Assembly (NCBI RefSeq): GCF_036226505.1
Contig: NZ_CP108484.1
Location: 5,394,001-5,458,000 of the forward strand
Length of the DNA stretch: 64,000 nucleotides
Direction of reading: 5' to 3'
Source: Kitasatospora sp. NBC_01246
Lineage (GTDB): Bacteria > Actinomycetota > Actinomycetes > Streptomycetales > Streptomycetaceae
In this document: positions 25,545-34,066 of the stretch, in pieces
Layout: every line of letters starts with the position of its first letter
Numbering within the stretch: position 1 is the first letter of the stretch
The notes under the pieces: model-generated
Database searches by the model: none
The model's input: the letters and a program-made list of their open reading frames with translations, nothing else
Told to the model about the DNA's origin: nothing
Program-made: the position numbers and the translations under genes

Positions 25545-26501
25545 ATGCTGAAGAACGTGGTCGCGGTGGTGCTGGAGGAGCTCCACCCCTTCGAACTCGG
25601 GGTGGCCTGCGAGGTCTTCGGCCTGGACCGCAGCGCGGACGGCCTGCCCCGGTACGACTTCGCCGTCGCCGGTGCCCGCCCCGGGCCGCACCGCACCCAC
25701 GCCGGTTTCTCGGTGGACGTGCCGTACGGCCCGGAGCGGCTCGCCGGGGCCGACCTCGTCGTGGTGACCGCCACCGGGGTGCGCCCGCACTACCCGGAGC
25801 CGCTGGTGGACGCCGTGCGCGCGGCGGTGGAGGGCGGTGCCAGGGTGCTCTCGATCTGCAGCGGCGCCTTCGTGCTCGGCGCCGCGGGGCTGCTGGACGG
25901 CCGCCGCTCGACCACGCACTGGCGGCACACCGCGGAGCTGGCCGCCCGGTTCCCGCGGACCACCGTCGAGCCGGACGTGCTCTACGTGGACGACGACCCG
26001 GTGATCACGTCGGCCGGCACGGCGGCGGGCATCGACGCCTGCCTGCACCTGGTCCGCCGGTTCCAGGGCGCCGAGGTGGCCCGGGGGATCGCCCGCCGGA
26101 TGGTGGTGGCCCCGCACCGGGAGGGCGGCCAGGCCCAGTTCGTCGCCCGGCCGCTGCCCGAGGGGGACGGCGAGTCCCTCGCGCCGCTGCTCGACTGGAT
26201 GCGCCACCACCTGGACGAGGAGTCCACCGTCGAGCAGTTGGCGGCCCGGGTGCACCTGTCGCCGCGCACCTTCGCCCGCCGCTTCCAGCAGGAGACCGGC
26301 ACCACCCCGCACCGCTGGCTCACCGGGCAGCGGCTGCTGCTCGCCCAGCGGCTGCTGGAGAGTACCGCCGAGCCGGTCGACGCGATCGCCGCGCGCTGCG
26401 GCTTCGGCAACGCCGCCACCCTGCGGCACCACTTCGGCCGCCGGCTCGGCACGACCCCGCTGGCGTACCGCCGCTGCTTCGCCGAACCGGCGGCCGGCTG
26501 A
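25545..26501 (+). CDS. GlxA-type transcriptional regulator (DJ-1/PfpI-like plus AraC HTH)
   Basis: A 318-residue regulator. Residues 1-165 form a class-I amidotransferase-like sensor fold with VLSICSGAFVLGAAGLLDG (nucleophile-elbow Cys) and a TTHWRH motif. The C-terminal 100 residues are an AraC/XylS double helix-turn-helix (TVEQLAARVHLSPRTFARRF; DAIAARCGFGNAATLRHHF). This architecture is common in Streptomyces, and members often control neighbouring or aldehyde/amide-related genes. It is divergent from the small frame and GNAT gene and convergent with the histidine phosphatase. Effector unknown. Confidence 0.9.
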   Translation: MLKNVVAVVLEELHPFELGVACEVFGLDRSADGLPRYDFAVAGARPGPHRTHAGFSVDVPYGPERLAGADLVVVTATGVRPHYPEPLVDAVRAAVEGGARVLSICSGAFVLGAAGLLDGRRSTTHWRHTAELAARFPRTTVEPDVLYVDDDPVITSAGTAAGIDACLHLVRRFQGAEVARGIARRMVVAPHREGGQAQFVARPLPEGDGESLAPLLDWMRHHLDEESTVEQLAARVHLSPRTFARRFQQETGTTPHRWLTGQRLLLAQRLLESTAEPVDAIAARCGFGNAATLRHHFGRRLGTTPLAYRRCFAEPAAG

Positions 26502-26547
26502 CGGCGGCCCGCCCGGGCCTGCCGCCGTCGGCCGACGGCCCGCGGCC

Positions 26548-27369
26548 TCAGCCGAGCGTCAGGTGCCCGGTGTCGTTCCAGTGCGCCGGGCGCAGCCGCC
26601 CGGCCTCGGCCCGCCACAGGCTGGTGGAGCAGTTGCGGACCGTGTCCAGGGCCGTCAACTGCGCCTCGGTGAGCCGGTCCAGCGCGTAGCGGAGCATCAG
26701 CACCGTACAGTCGTGCGCGACCAGCAGGACCGGTCGCCCGGCCTCCTCCGCGCAGATGTCGCGCAGCACGCTGCGCACCCGCAGGGCCACGTCCGCCCAG
26801 GACTCCCCGCCGGGCGGGCGGTAGTAGAGCTCGCCCATCTTGCGGCGTCTCGCGGCCTCGTCCGGGTGCCTGGCCTCGATCGCGGCCTTGGGCAGCATCT
26901 CCAGGATGCCCAGCTCCCGGTCGCGCAGCCGCTCGTCGTAGCGGACGGCGAGCGAGACCGGTACCGCGCCCAGCCCGGCGGCCTGGGCCAGCGCGATCCG
27001 GGCGGTCTCGGTGGTGCGCTCGTAGGGGGAGCACCAGACGCTGCGCGGGCGGTCGGCGCTGGGCAGGCCGGCCCACCAGCGGCCGAGCGCCTGGGCCTGC
27101 TGCCGGCCCTGGAGCGAGAGCGGGATGTCCGCGTCGCGGCAGCTGATCGGCACGCTCAGCGCGCCGGCCGCCTCGGCGAGCTGGAACTCGACGTTGGCGG
27201 TGGACTCGCCGTGCCGGGTGGCGATCAGCACGGACGGCAGCGGGCCGGGGGCCGTCACCGGCGCGGTGTGCGGGGCGGGCGCCGCCGGGTAGGGCGCCGC
27301 GGTGACCTGCGGGCCGGGCCGGTGGGTGGACTGGTGCTGACCGTTGAGTGTGGTGCCGAGCTCTGCCAT
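26548..27369 (-). CDS. histidine phosphatase (phosphoglycerate mutase-like) family protein
   Basis: A 273-residue protein. The catalytic phosphate pocket is IATRHGEST near residue 49, with CSPYERTTETAR, RELGILEM and VLLVAHDCTVL supplying the second Arg and His. The first 42 residues are a low-complexity Pro/Ala/Thr extension before the fold. It is cytoplasmic by lack of a signal. Members act on phosphosugars, nucleotides or phosphoproteins; the substrate here cannot be assigned. Confidence 0.87.
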   Translation of the reverse strand: MAELGTTLNGQHQSTHRPGPQVTAAPYPAAPAPHTAPVTAPGPLPSVLIATRHGESTANVEFQLAEAAGALSVPISCRDADIPLSLQGRQQAQALGRWWAGLPSADRPRSVWCSPYERTTETARIALAQAAGLGAVPVSLAVRYDERLRDRELGILEMLPKAAIEARHPDEAARRRKMGELYYRPPGGESWADVALRVRSVLRDICAEEAGRPVLLVAHDCTVLMLRYALDRLTEAQLTALDTVRNCSTSLWRAEAGRLRPAHWNDTGHLTLG

Positions 27370-27460
27370 CGCCGCTGCTCCCCGTGGGTCGATCGGGTGC
27401 CGGCCGGATGCCGGTCCGGTCTGGTGGTGCCCTGCATGTGCGGCCGTTCATACATATGAT

Positions 27461-27499
27461 CGCGCCGCCTCCTCCAGTGTTCACGGAGGAGGCGGCGCG
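27461..27499 (-). terminator. terminator of the symporter operon
   Basis: A 15-bp perfect stem (arm CGCGCCGCCTCCTCC) with a 9-nt loop, 25 nt beyond the symporter stop on the minus strand. Confidence 0.75.
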
Positions 27500-27523
27500 G
27501 TCACAGGGCGCGCGCGGAGCGAA

Positions 27524-29137
27524 TCAGTGCGCCGCCACGGGCTCCGGCGCGTTCTTCAGCTCTTCGTCGCCGGATTCGGCGCTGTAGTCGCCCGGCCGGG
27601 TCTCGTCCGGCCCGTCCGGCGCCTTGACCGCCCGGAGCACCAGGGTGAGCACCACCGAGACGGCCAGGTTGAGCACGAAGGCGGTGAGGCCGATGTAGCC
27701 GAGCTCGCCGATGCCGGGGATCTCGGCGGCGTTCCCGCCGAAGTGCTTGGTGGCGGGGCTGGCGATGTCGTACGCCTCCCAGGTGCCGTAGATCATGCCG
27801 ACCGCCCAGCCGGCGAACAGCGCCCAGTGGTGGAACCACCGGGTGAACAGGCCGCCGACGATCGAGACGAAGGTCTGCAGGATCCACAGCCCGCCGAGCA
27901 GCTGCAGGTTGATGGCCGCCTGCTTGTCCATGCTGAGCACGAAGACCAGCGCGCCGACCTTGACCAGCAGCGAGGCCAGCTTGGCGACCCTGGTCTCGTC
28001 GGCGGGGGTGGCGGCCGGCTTCAGGAACTCCTTGTAGACGTTGCGGGTGAAGAGGTTGGCCGCCGCGATCGACATGATGGCGGCCGGCACCAGCGCGCCG
28101 ATCCCGATCGCCGCGAAGGCCACGCCGGTGAACCAGTCCGGGAACATGTTCTCGAACAGCTGCGGCACCGAGAGCTGGGCGTTGAACTTCTTGTCGCCCT
28201 TGCCGATGCCGGCCGCGATCGCCATGAAGCCGAGCAGCGCCAGCAGGCCCAGCATCAGCGAGTAGGCGGGCATGATCGCCATGTTGCGGCGGACGGTGTT
28301 GCGGGACTTCGAGGCCAGCACGCCGGTCACCGAGTGCGGGTACATGAAGAGCGCCATCGCCGAGCCGATCGCCAGCGTGGCGTACGTCCACTGCTTGTTC
28401 TCGGGCACGGTGAGCGAGCCGGCCGACTTGGGAGCGCTGAACTTCTCGCCGACGGCGTCGAAGATGTGCCCGTAGCCGCCGAGCCGCAGCGGGATGTAGA
28501 TCACCGCGACGATGATCACGATGTAGATCAGGGCGTCCTTGACGAAGGCGATCAGCGCCGGCGCCCGCAGCCCGGAGGAGTAGGTGTAGGCGGCCAGCAC
28601 GCCGAAGGCGATGAAGAGCGGCAGGTCCTTGACGAACCAGTTGGCGTTCTCCCCGCCGCCGACGCCCAGCACGTCCAGCACCGCCTGGATGCCGACCAGC
28701 TGGAGCGCGATGTAGGGCATCGTGGCCAGGATGCCGGTCAGCGCCACGACCAGAGCGAGCGGCTTGGACCCGTACCGCCCGCGCACGAAGTCGGCCGGGG
28801 TGACGTAGCCGTGCACCCGGGAGACCGACCAGAGCCGGGGCAGGAAGAGGAAGACCAGCGGGTACGCGATGATCGTGTACGGCACCGCGAAGAAGCCGGC
28901 CGCGCCGGTCGCGTAGACCGCCGCCGGGACGGCGACGAAGGTGTAGGCGGTGTAGAGGTCGCCGCCGAGCAGGAACCACGTCACCCAGGTCCCGAAGCTG
29001 CGGCCGCCCAGGCCCCACTCGTCCAGGTGCAGGGCGTCGTCGGCCCGGCGCCAGCGCGAGGCCATGAAGCCCATCACGGTGACCAGCACGAAGAAGAGGA
29101 CGAAGACGGTCAGGGCCGGTACGTTGACGCCGCTCAT
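27524..29137 (-). CDS. sodium:solute symporter (SSS) family, monocarboxylate/acetate-type permease
   Basis: A 537-residue transporter with about 13 transmembrane helices of the SSS fold: LGGRSFGTWVTWFLLGGDLYTAY early, AVPYTIIAYPLVFL, GYVTPADFVRGRYG, then PAAIMSIAAANLFTRNVYKEF in the sodium-site helix. Paired with a DUF3311 protein it matches actinobacterial MctC-like uptake of acetate, pyruvate or propionate; the substrate is inferred. The start ATG overlaps the DUF3311 stop (ATGA), so the two are coupled. The C-terminal 30 residues are charged and cytoplasmic. Confidence 0.92.
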   Translation of the reverse strand: MSGVNVPALTVFVLFFVLVTVMGFMASRWRRADDALHLDEWGLGGRSFGTWVTWFLLGGDLYTAYTFVAVPAAVYATGAAGFFAVPYTIIAYPLVFLFLPRLWSVSRVHGYVTPADFVRGRYGSKPLALVVALTGILATMPYIALQLVGIQAVLDVLGVGGGENANWFVKDLPLFIAFGVLAAYTYSSGLRAPALIAFVKDALIYIVIIVAVIYIPLRLGGYGHIFDAVGEKFSAPKSAGSLTVPENKQWTYATLAIGSAMALFMYPHSVTGVLASKSRNTVRRNMAIMPAYSLMLGLLALLGFMAIAAGIGKGDKKFNAQLSVPQLFENMFPDWFTGVAFAAIGIGALVPAAIMSIAAANLFTRNVYKEFLKPAATPADETRVAKLASLLVKVGALVFVLSMDKQAAINLQLLGGLWILQTFVSIVGGLFTRWFHHWALFAGWAVGMIYGTWEAYDIASPATKHFGGNAAEIPGIGELGYIGLTAFVLNLAVSVVLTLVLRAVKAPDGPDETRPGDYSAESGDEELKNAPEPVAAH

Positions 29138-29424
29138 CGTGCGCCACCCGCCTTGCGGGCCTTCTCGTCCCGGTTGATCAGCAGGTACGCGGCCACCGTG
29201 AAGACGGCCGAGACCGGCACCCAGAGCAGCTGGTACCAGTAGAAGAAGGGCACCCCGCCCGCCTCGGGGTCGGTCTTGTCGTACGAGGAGACCCAGAGCA
29301 TCGCGACGATCGGCACGAGCAGGGCGAGCCCGGCCAGGACCCGTTCCGGGGTCACCGCCGGCACGGCCGCCGGGCCCGGTGGCTCGGGCATGACAGGTTC
29401 GGTGGCAGCAGGATCTGACGACAT
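29134..29424 (-). CDS. DUF3311 small membrane protein, symporter partner
   Basis: A 96-residue protein with two membrane helices (VLAGLALLVPIVAMLWVSSY; YQLLWVPVSAVFTVAAYLLI) and a charged C-terminus. DUF3311 proteins are regularly encoded just ahead of SSS permeases and are thought to be accessory subunits. The start ATG was chosen over an upstream in-frame ATG (29478), which would add 18 residues unlike the family. Confidence 0.88.
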   Translation of the reverse strand: MSSDPAATEPVMPEPPGPAAVPAVTPERVLAGLALLVPIVAMLWVSSYDKTDPEAGGVPFFYWYQLLWVPVSAVFTVAAYLLINRDEKARKAGGAR

Positions 29425-29541
29425 GGTTCGGCTCCGCTCCAGAGGGCTCACCCCGACGGCGCCGCAGCCCCGGAGCACCGCACAGCCCCCCGGAACCCGC
29501 CGAGCAGCACCACTGGTGATCGACAGTCAATACGGCTGCGA

Positions 29542-29570
29542 AATCTAGAGCATGGCGTGATCTGTGTCAC
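29542..29570 (-). promoter_or_regulatory. promoter of the DUF3311-symporter operon with a Crp-type palindrome
   Basis: On the minus strand GTGACA (29565-29570), 17 nt, then TAGATT (29542-29547). The -35 is embedded in GTGA-N6-TCAC at 29557-29570, the exact core of a Crp/FNR-family operator. The overlap predicts Crp control of carboxylate uptake. Confidence 0.6.
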
Positions 29571-29649
29571 CGGGAACGACAGAACTTCCCGCATTCCGGA
29601 CGCTCCGCGCGCCGGGGCGGGCCGCCGCGCGCCGGGCCCGTGTACGAAG

Positions 29650-29680
29650 GCACCGGCGTACGCCGTGCGTACGCCGGTGC
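29650..29680 (-). terminator. terminator downstream of dasR
   Basis: A perfect 13-bp stem (arm GCACCGGCGTACG) with a 5-nt loop, 30 nt beyond the dasR stop. Confidence 0.75.
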
Positions 29681-29710
29681 CGGGAGAGCGGTGGGGGAGC
29701 GGCCGGAAGC

Positions 29711-30502
29711 CTACTCGGGGCGCTTGAGCCGGGTGATGAACTTGTACCGGTCGCCGCGGTAGATGGACCGCACCCACTCGACCGGGTCGCCGTCCGCGTC
29801 GAAGGAGTGCCGGGCGAGCTGGAGCATCGGCAGTCCGAGGTCGGAGCCGAGCAACCCGGCCTCGCGCGGGGTGGCCAGGGTGGTCTCGATGGTCTCCTCG
29901 GCCTCGGCCACCGTGACGCCGTACACCTCGCGCAGGGCGGTGTACAGCGAGTTGTGCTTGGCCAGGTTGCGGCGCAGGGCCGGGAAGCGCTTCGCGGAGA
30001 GGTGGGCGACCTCGATGGCCATCGGGTCGCCGTTGGCCAGCCGCAGGCGCTCGATCCGCAGCACCCGCCCGCCGGGCTTGATGTCCAGCAGCGGGGCCAG
30101 CCGGTCGTCGGCGGTGATGTAGCCGATCTCGATCAGCCGGGAGGTGGGCTCCAGGCCCTGGGCGCGCATGTCCTCGGTGTAGGAGGTGAGCTGGAGCGCC
30201 TGGGCGACCTTGGGCTTGGCGACGAAGGTGCCCTTGCCCTGGATGCGCTCCAGCCGCCCCTCGACCACCAGCTCCTGGAGGGCCTGGCGGACGGTGGTGC
30301 GCGAGGTGTCGAACTGGGCGGCGAGTGCCCGTTCGGGCGGTACCGGGGTACCGGCCGGCTGGGTCTCGGTGAGCTGCAGCAGATGCCGCTTGAGGCCGTA
30401 GTACTTGGGCACCCGCGCGGTGGCGTCCGCGCCGGTCTGCGCGGGGAGGTTCTTCACCTGGGGGTCGTTGACCTGGGCCGTGCTGCCCCCGTCGCTGCTC
30501 AT
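29711..30502 (-). CDS. dasR: GntR/HutC-family regulator DasR (GlcNAc-responsive global regulator)
   Basis: A 263-residue repressor or activator that binds dre sites and is released by glucosamine-6-phosphate or GlcNAc-6-phosphate. The winged helix covers about residues 31-98 (KYYGLKRHLLQLTE, PPERALAAQFDTSRTTVRQAL, GRLERIQGKGTFVAKPK). The UTRA effector domain follows (SYTEDMRAQGLEPTS; ETTLATPREAGLLG; EWVRSIYRGDRYKF). It matches the S. coelicolor protein closely from memory over both domains; only the first 30 residues are variable. Divergent from dasA across a region with two dre sites. Confidence 0.97.
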   Translation of the reverse strand: MSSDGGSTAQVNDPQVKNLPAQTGADATARVPKYYGLKRHLLQLTETQPAGTPVPPERALAAQFDTSRTTVRQALQELVVEGRLERIQGKGTFVAKPKVAQALQLTSYTEDMRAQGLEPTSRLIEIGYITADDRLAPLLDIKPGGRVLRIERLRLANGDPMAIEVAHLSAKRFPALRRNLAKHNSLYTALREVYGVTVAEAEETIETTLATPREAGLLGSDLGLPMLQLARHSFDADGDPVEWVRSIYRGDRYKFITRLKRPE

Positions 30503-30663
30503 CGGACCTGTCTCCCGCTTCTCGCGGGGTCTTTGGGCGCCCCGCCGCATCGTTAACAACTCACATCGTTGCATGTATGGCTACGGAACGAATACCTCAT
30601 CACGCGATGAACGATGTGCGGTGTCGGCTTGATAACGGGTGGTCCGGATCGGTCTAAGAGCCG

Positions 30664-30692
30664 TTGACAGGCCCATTGGTCTAGGCCAAGCT
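30664..30692 (+). promoter_or_regulatory. dasA promoter
   Basis: TTGACA (30664-30669), 17 nt, CAAGCT as a weak -10. The spacer holds the first dre site, so DasR binding would block polymerase. The same layout recurs upstream of the second dasA-like gene. Confidence 0.65.
30675..30690. promoter_or_regulatory. DasR-responsive element dre1
   Basis: ATTGGTCTAGGCCAAG, close to the consensus core TGGTCTAGACCA with one change, in the spacer of the dasA promoter. Confidence 0.9.
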
Positions 30693-30699
30693 CCAGGCA

Positions 30700-30715
30700 T
30701 CTGGTCTACACCACT
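30700..30715. promoter_or_regulatory. DasR-responsive element dre2
   Basis: TCTGGTCTACACCACT, one mismatch in the TGGTCTAGACCA core, 25 bp centre-to-centre from dre1 and just downstream of the presumed transcription start. Confidence 0.85.
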
Positions 30716-30838
30716 AGATCGGTAACTATGAATCCCCCCACCCGTTCGATGGGGTCCGCGGCACCTTTCCTCCCGCTTTATGTGGGTCTGCCGCTGCCAC
30801 CCGACGGGGGTCACTCAGGCATCCCTCAGGAGGATGGC

Positions 30839-32122
30839 GTGAAGCGTCAGCTCATCGCGGCGGTCGGCGTCGCAGCAATGGTCGTCGGCCTGGCGGCTTG
30901 TGGTTCGGACGCCAAGAGCGACGGCGACAAGGCCGGCTCGTCCTCGTCCGCCGCCAAGAACTACAGCGGCAAGACGCTCAAGGTGTGGCTGATGTCCGGC
31001 TCGGCCCCCAAGGGCTGGGACGACGCGGTCAAGACCGAGTTCGAGTCCACCTACCCGGGCTCCAAGGTCGAGTACCAGATCCAGGAGTGGACCGGCATCG
31101 GCCCCAAGGTCACCGCCGCGCTGTCCGAGGGCTCGGTCGACGTCCTCGAGGTCGGCAACACCCAGACCGCGGGCTACGCGGCCACCGGTGGTCTCCTCGA
31201 CATCACCAAGGACAAGGCCGCCCTGGGCGGTGCCGACTGGAACGACAACCAGAGCGAGTCCGCGATCCTGGACGGCAAGCAGTACGCCGCCCCGTGGTTC
31301 GTGACCAACCGCGTGGTCGCCTACAACAAGGAGATCTGGGGCAAGGCGAACATCACCACGCCGCCGAAGACCCTGGACGAGTTCTACGCCGACCTGGAGA
31401 AGGTCAAGGCCGTCCCCGGCGTCACCGACCCGATCTACATGCCGGGCCAGGAGTGGTACACCTACTTCGGTCTGCTCACCAGCGAGGGCGGCAAGCTGGC
31501 GAAGAAGGACGGCGACAAGTGGGCCGGCGGTCTGTCGACCCCCGAGGCGCAGAAGGCCTTCGACACCTACAAGAAGCTGCAGAGCTACTCGGCCACCGCC
31601 GCCAAGGACGGTGACGAGGCCAAGCCGCAGCAGAAGGACGTCTTCGCCAAGGGCGACATCGGCTCGATCATCGGCCTCGGCTGGGAGATCCCGACCGAGA
31701 AGGAGATGCCGAAGGAGAAGATCGGCTACTTCCCGCTCCCGGGCAAGACCGCCGACAAGGCCTCCGGCGTGTTCCTCGGCGGCTCGAACCTGGCCATCGC
31801 CCAGGCGAGCAAGAACACCGACATGGCCAAGGACTTCCTGAAGATCGCCCTCAACGACAAGAACGAGGGTCTCGTCGCGGGTGCCGGCAGCATCCCGAAC
31901 AAGAAGTCGCTGGACGACAAGGTGGTCGGCGACTTCGCCGCCGCCGCCAAGGTCGCCGCCTCCTCCGGCGGGATCACCCCGACCACGCCGAACTGGGCGA
32001 GCGTCGAGAACAACCCGAACCCCATCAAGGAGTTCCTGACCGGCGCCCTGACCGGTGACTACGCCGCCGCCGCCAAGAAGGCCGACGACGAGATCGCCAA
32101 GCGTCTGAACGCCAAGCAGTAG
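30839..32122 (+). CDS. dasA: chitobiose/GlcNAc-oligomer ABC transporter substrate-binding lipoprotein DasA
   Basis: A 427-residue family-1 solute-binding protein. A lipoprotein signal ends in LAAC with Cys21. The mature part has the usual LKVWLMSGSAPKGWDDAV start and SVDVLEVGNTQTAGYA hinge. In S. coelicolor DasABC imports N,N'-diacetylchitobiose. The start is GTG, five bases after AGGAGG. A hairpin separates it from dasB, which would favour high expression of the receptor over the permeases. Two dre sites upstream give DasR control. Confidence 0.93.
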   Translation: MKRQLIAAVGVAAMVVGLAACGSDAKSDGDKAGSSSSAAKNYSGKTLKVWLMSGSAPKGWDDAVKTEFESTYPGSKVEYQIQEWTGIGPKVTAALSEGSVDVLEVGNTQTAGYAATGGLLDITKDKAALGGADWNDNQSESAILDGKQYAAPWFVTNRVVAYNKEIWGKANITTPPKTLDEFYADLEKVKAVPGVTDPIYMPGQEWYTYFGLLTSEGGKLAKKDGDKWAGGLSTPEAQKAFDTYKKLQSYSATAAKDGDEAKPQQKDVFAKGDIGSIIGLGWEIPTEKEMPKEKIGYFPLPGKTADKASGVFLGGSNLAIAQASKNTDMAKDFLKIALNDKNEGLVAGAGSIPNKKSLDDKVVGDFAAAAKVAASSGGITPTTPNWASVENNPNPIKEFLTGALTGDYAAAAKKADDEIAKRLNAKQ

Positions 32123-32140
32123 TAGTCGAGCGGCGTCGCT

Positions 32141-32166
32141 CACCGGCCCCCGGCGGGGGGCCGGTG
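32141..32166 (+). terminator. intra-operon hairpin between dasA and dasB
   Basis: A perfect 11-bp stem (arm CACCGGCCCCC) with a GGCG loop, 19 nt past the dasA stop. No T-run. Probably a partial terminator or 3' stabiliser that raises dasA mRNA over dasBC. Confidence 0.7.
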
Positions 32167-32210
32167 GGCGGCGCCTGTCCGTCGTGGTCAGGTTCCAGGA
32201 AGAGAGAACG

Positions 32211-33236
32211 ATGGCTGTGCATTCGGAGCGGGTGCAGACACAGTCCCCGGACACAGGGAAGGCTGCTGTGGCCACTATTGAGACGAGCGTCGCCGGCGGC
32301 GCCGAGGGCACTCCGAAGAAGAGCACCAGAACAGCGGGCGGACCGGGCTTCGGCACGCGGTTCGCCCCGTACCTGCTGCTGCTGCCGGCCACCGTGGTGA
32401 CCCTGGGCCTGCTGGGCTGGCCCCTGCTGAAGACCGTGCTGGTCTCGTTCCAGAACCTGAACGCGCGCCAGCTCGTCCAGCACCTGACCGAGTGGAACGG
32501 CTTCGAGAACTACACCGAGCAGCTGACCAACGCCGACTTCTGGGCGGTCACCGGCCGGACGGTGGCGTTCACCCTGGTCAACGTGGTCCTGATCATGGTC
32601 GGCGGTTCGCTGGTCGGCCTGCTGCTCAACCGGCTCGGCAAGAAGATGCGGCTGGTGCTCTCGGTCGGCCTGCTCCTCGCCTGGGCCATGCCGGTGGTCG
32701 CCGCGACCACCGTCTACACCTGGCTGTTCGACACCCGCTTCGGTGTCGTGAACTGGTTCCTGGACCAGCTGGGCTGGCACTCGATGGCCGCCTACAACTG
32801 GACCGGCAGCCAGTACTCCACCTTCTTCGTGATCATCCTGCTGATCGTCTGGGGCTCGATCCCCTTCGTGGCGTTCAACATGTACGCCGGTCTGACGACC
32901 ATCCCGAAGGAGCTCTACGAGGCGGCCCGGATGGACGGCGCCGGCCCCGCCAAGATCTTCACCTCGGTGATCTTCCCCAGCCTGCGGCCGTTCTTCCTGG
33001 CCACGACCTTCCTTGAGGTCATCTGGGTCTTCAAGGCCTTCACCCAGGTCTACGCGATCAAGGCGGGCGGCCCCGACTCGCTCACCCGGACGCTGCCCGT
33101 CCACGCCTTCCTGGAGGGTTCCGGCGCCCAGCACTACGGGACCGGCGCCGCGATCGCGGTGCTCACCATCCTGATGCTCGGCGTGCTGATGGCGTACTAC
33201 TTCCGGATCATTCTGAAGCAGGAGGACGAGCTGTGA
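32211..33236 (+). CDS. dasB: chitobiose ABC transporter permease DasB
   Basis: A 341-residue MalF-type permease with about six transmembrane segments after a charged 40-residue cytoplasmic N-terminus. The EAA loop that contacts the ATPase is YEAARMDGAGPAKIFTSVIF near residue 240. The ATG follows GGAAGAG. Overlaps dasC by 4 nt. No ATPase gene is in the operon; in Streptomyces the shared ATPase MsiK, encoded elsewhere, energises such importers. Confidence 0.93.
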   Translation: MAVHSERVQTQSPDTGKAAVATIETSVAGGAEGTPKKSTRTAGGPGFGTRFAPYLLLLPATVVTLGLLGWPLLKTVLVSFQNLNARQLVQHLTEWNGFENYTEQLTNADFWAVTGRTVAFTLVNVVLIMVGGSLVGLLLNRLGKKMRLVLSVGLLLAWAMPVVAATTVYTWLFDTRFGVVNWFLDQLGWHSMAAYNWTGSQYSTFFVIILLIVWGSIPFVAFNMYAGLTTIPKELYEAARMDGAGPAKIFTSVIFPSLRPFFLATTFLEVIWVFKAFTQVYAIKAGGPDSLTRTLPVHAFLEGSGAQHYGTGAAIAVLTILMLGVLMAYYFRIILKQEDEL

Positions 33237-34060
33237 GGCGCTCGCTCATCGGACGTACCTGGCCGAACGTGATCGCGCTCGTCCTCTTCGTCTTCTTCAT
33301 CTTCCCGGTCTACTGGATGGTCATCACGGCCTTCAAGGACGACAAGGACATCGTCAGCCGGACGCCGGTCTTCCTGCCGATCCACGCGACGTTCGACCAC
33401 TTCACCACGGCGGTCAACGCGCCCAAGTTCTGGACGTACGTCACCAACAGCTTCACGGTGACGGTCGTCGCGGTGCTGATCTCGCTGGTGATCGCGACCC
33501 TGGCATCCTTCGCCATCGCCCGGATGCGGTTCCGCGGCCGCAAGGCCTTCGTCCTGGTCGTGATGGCTGCGCAGATGGCGCCCTGGGAGGTCATGACCAT
33601 CGCGGTCTACCTGATCGCCCGCGACAGCGAGATGCTGAACAGCCTGGTCCCGCTGACCGCCTTCTACATGATGATGGTCCTGCCCTTCACCATCTGGACG
33701 CTGCGCAGCTTCATCGCCGCCGTCCCGAAGGAGCTGGAGGAGTCGGCGATGGTGGACGGCTGCACCCGCACCCAGGCCTTCGTGAAGGTGATCTTCCCGC
33801 TGCTCGCCCCGGGCCTGATGTCGACCTCGCTGTTCGGCTTCATCACCGCGTGGAACGAGTTCCCCCTGGTCCTGATCCTGAACAAGACCGAGGGGCAGAC
33901 CCTGCCGCTCTGGCTGTCCTCGTTCCAGACCAACTTCGGCACCGACTGGGGTGCCACCATGGCCGCCTCGACGCTGTTCGCCCTCCCGGTGCTGATCCTC
34001 TTCGTATTCCTCCAGCGCAAGGCCGTCGGCGGCTTGACCGACGGTGCAGTGAAGGGCTGA
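33233..34060 (+). CDS. dasC: chitobiose ABC transporter permease DasC
   Basis: A 275-residue MalG-type permease with six transmembrane segments. The EAA loop is LEESAMVDGCTRTQAFVKVI near residue 170. The GTG start overlaps the dasB stop (GTGA). Works as a heterodimer with DasB. It ends six bases before the GH3 start codon, so the hexosaminidase is in the same operon. Confidence 0.93.
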   Translation: MRRSLIGRTWPNVIALVLFVFFIFPVYWMVITAFKDDKDIVSRTPVFLPIHATFDHFTTAVNAPKFWTYVTNSFTVTVVAVLISLVIATLASFAIARMRFRGRKAFVLVVMAAQMAPWEVMTIAVYLIARDSEMLNSLVPLTAFYMMMVLPFTIWTLRSFIAAVPKELEESAMVDGCTRTQAFVKVIFPLLAPGLMSTSLFGFITAWNEFPLVLILNKTEGQTLPLWLSSFQTNFGTDWGATMAASTLFALPVLILFVFLQRKAVGGLTDGAVKG

Positions 34061-34066
34061 CGCGAC

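Noticed and set aside
30834..30842. Mini-frame ATG-GCG-TGA at the dasA ribosome site as a leader peptide
   Set aside because: It directly abuts AGGAGG with no spacing; the same string precedes the paralogue, so it is a by-product of the conserved start region.
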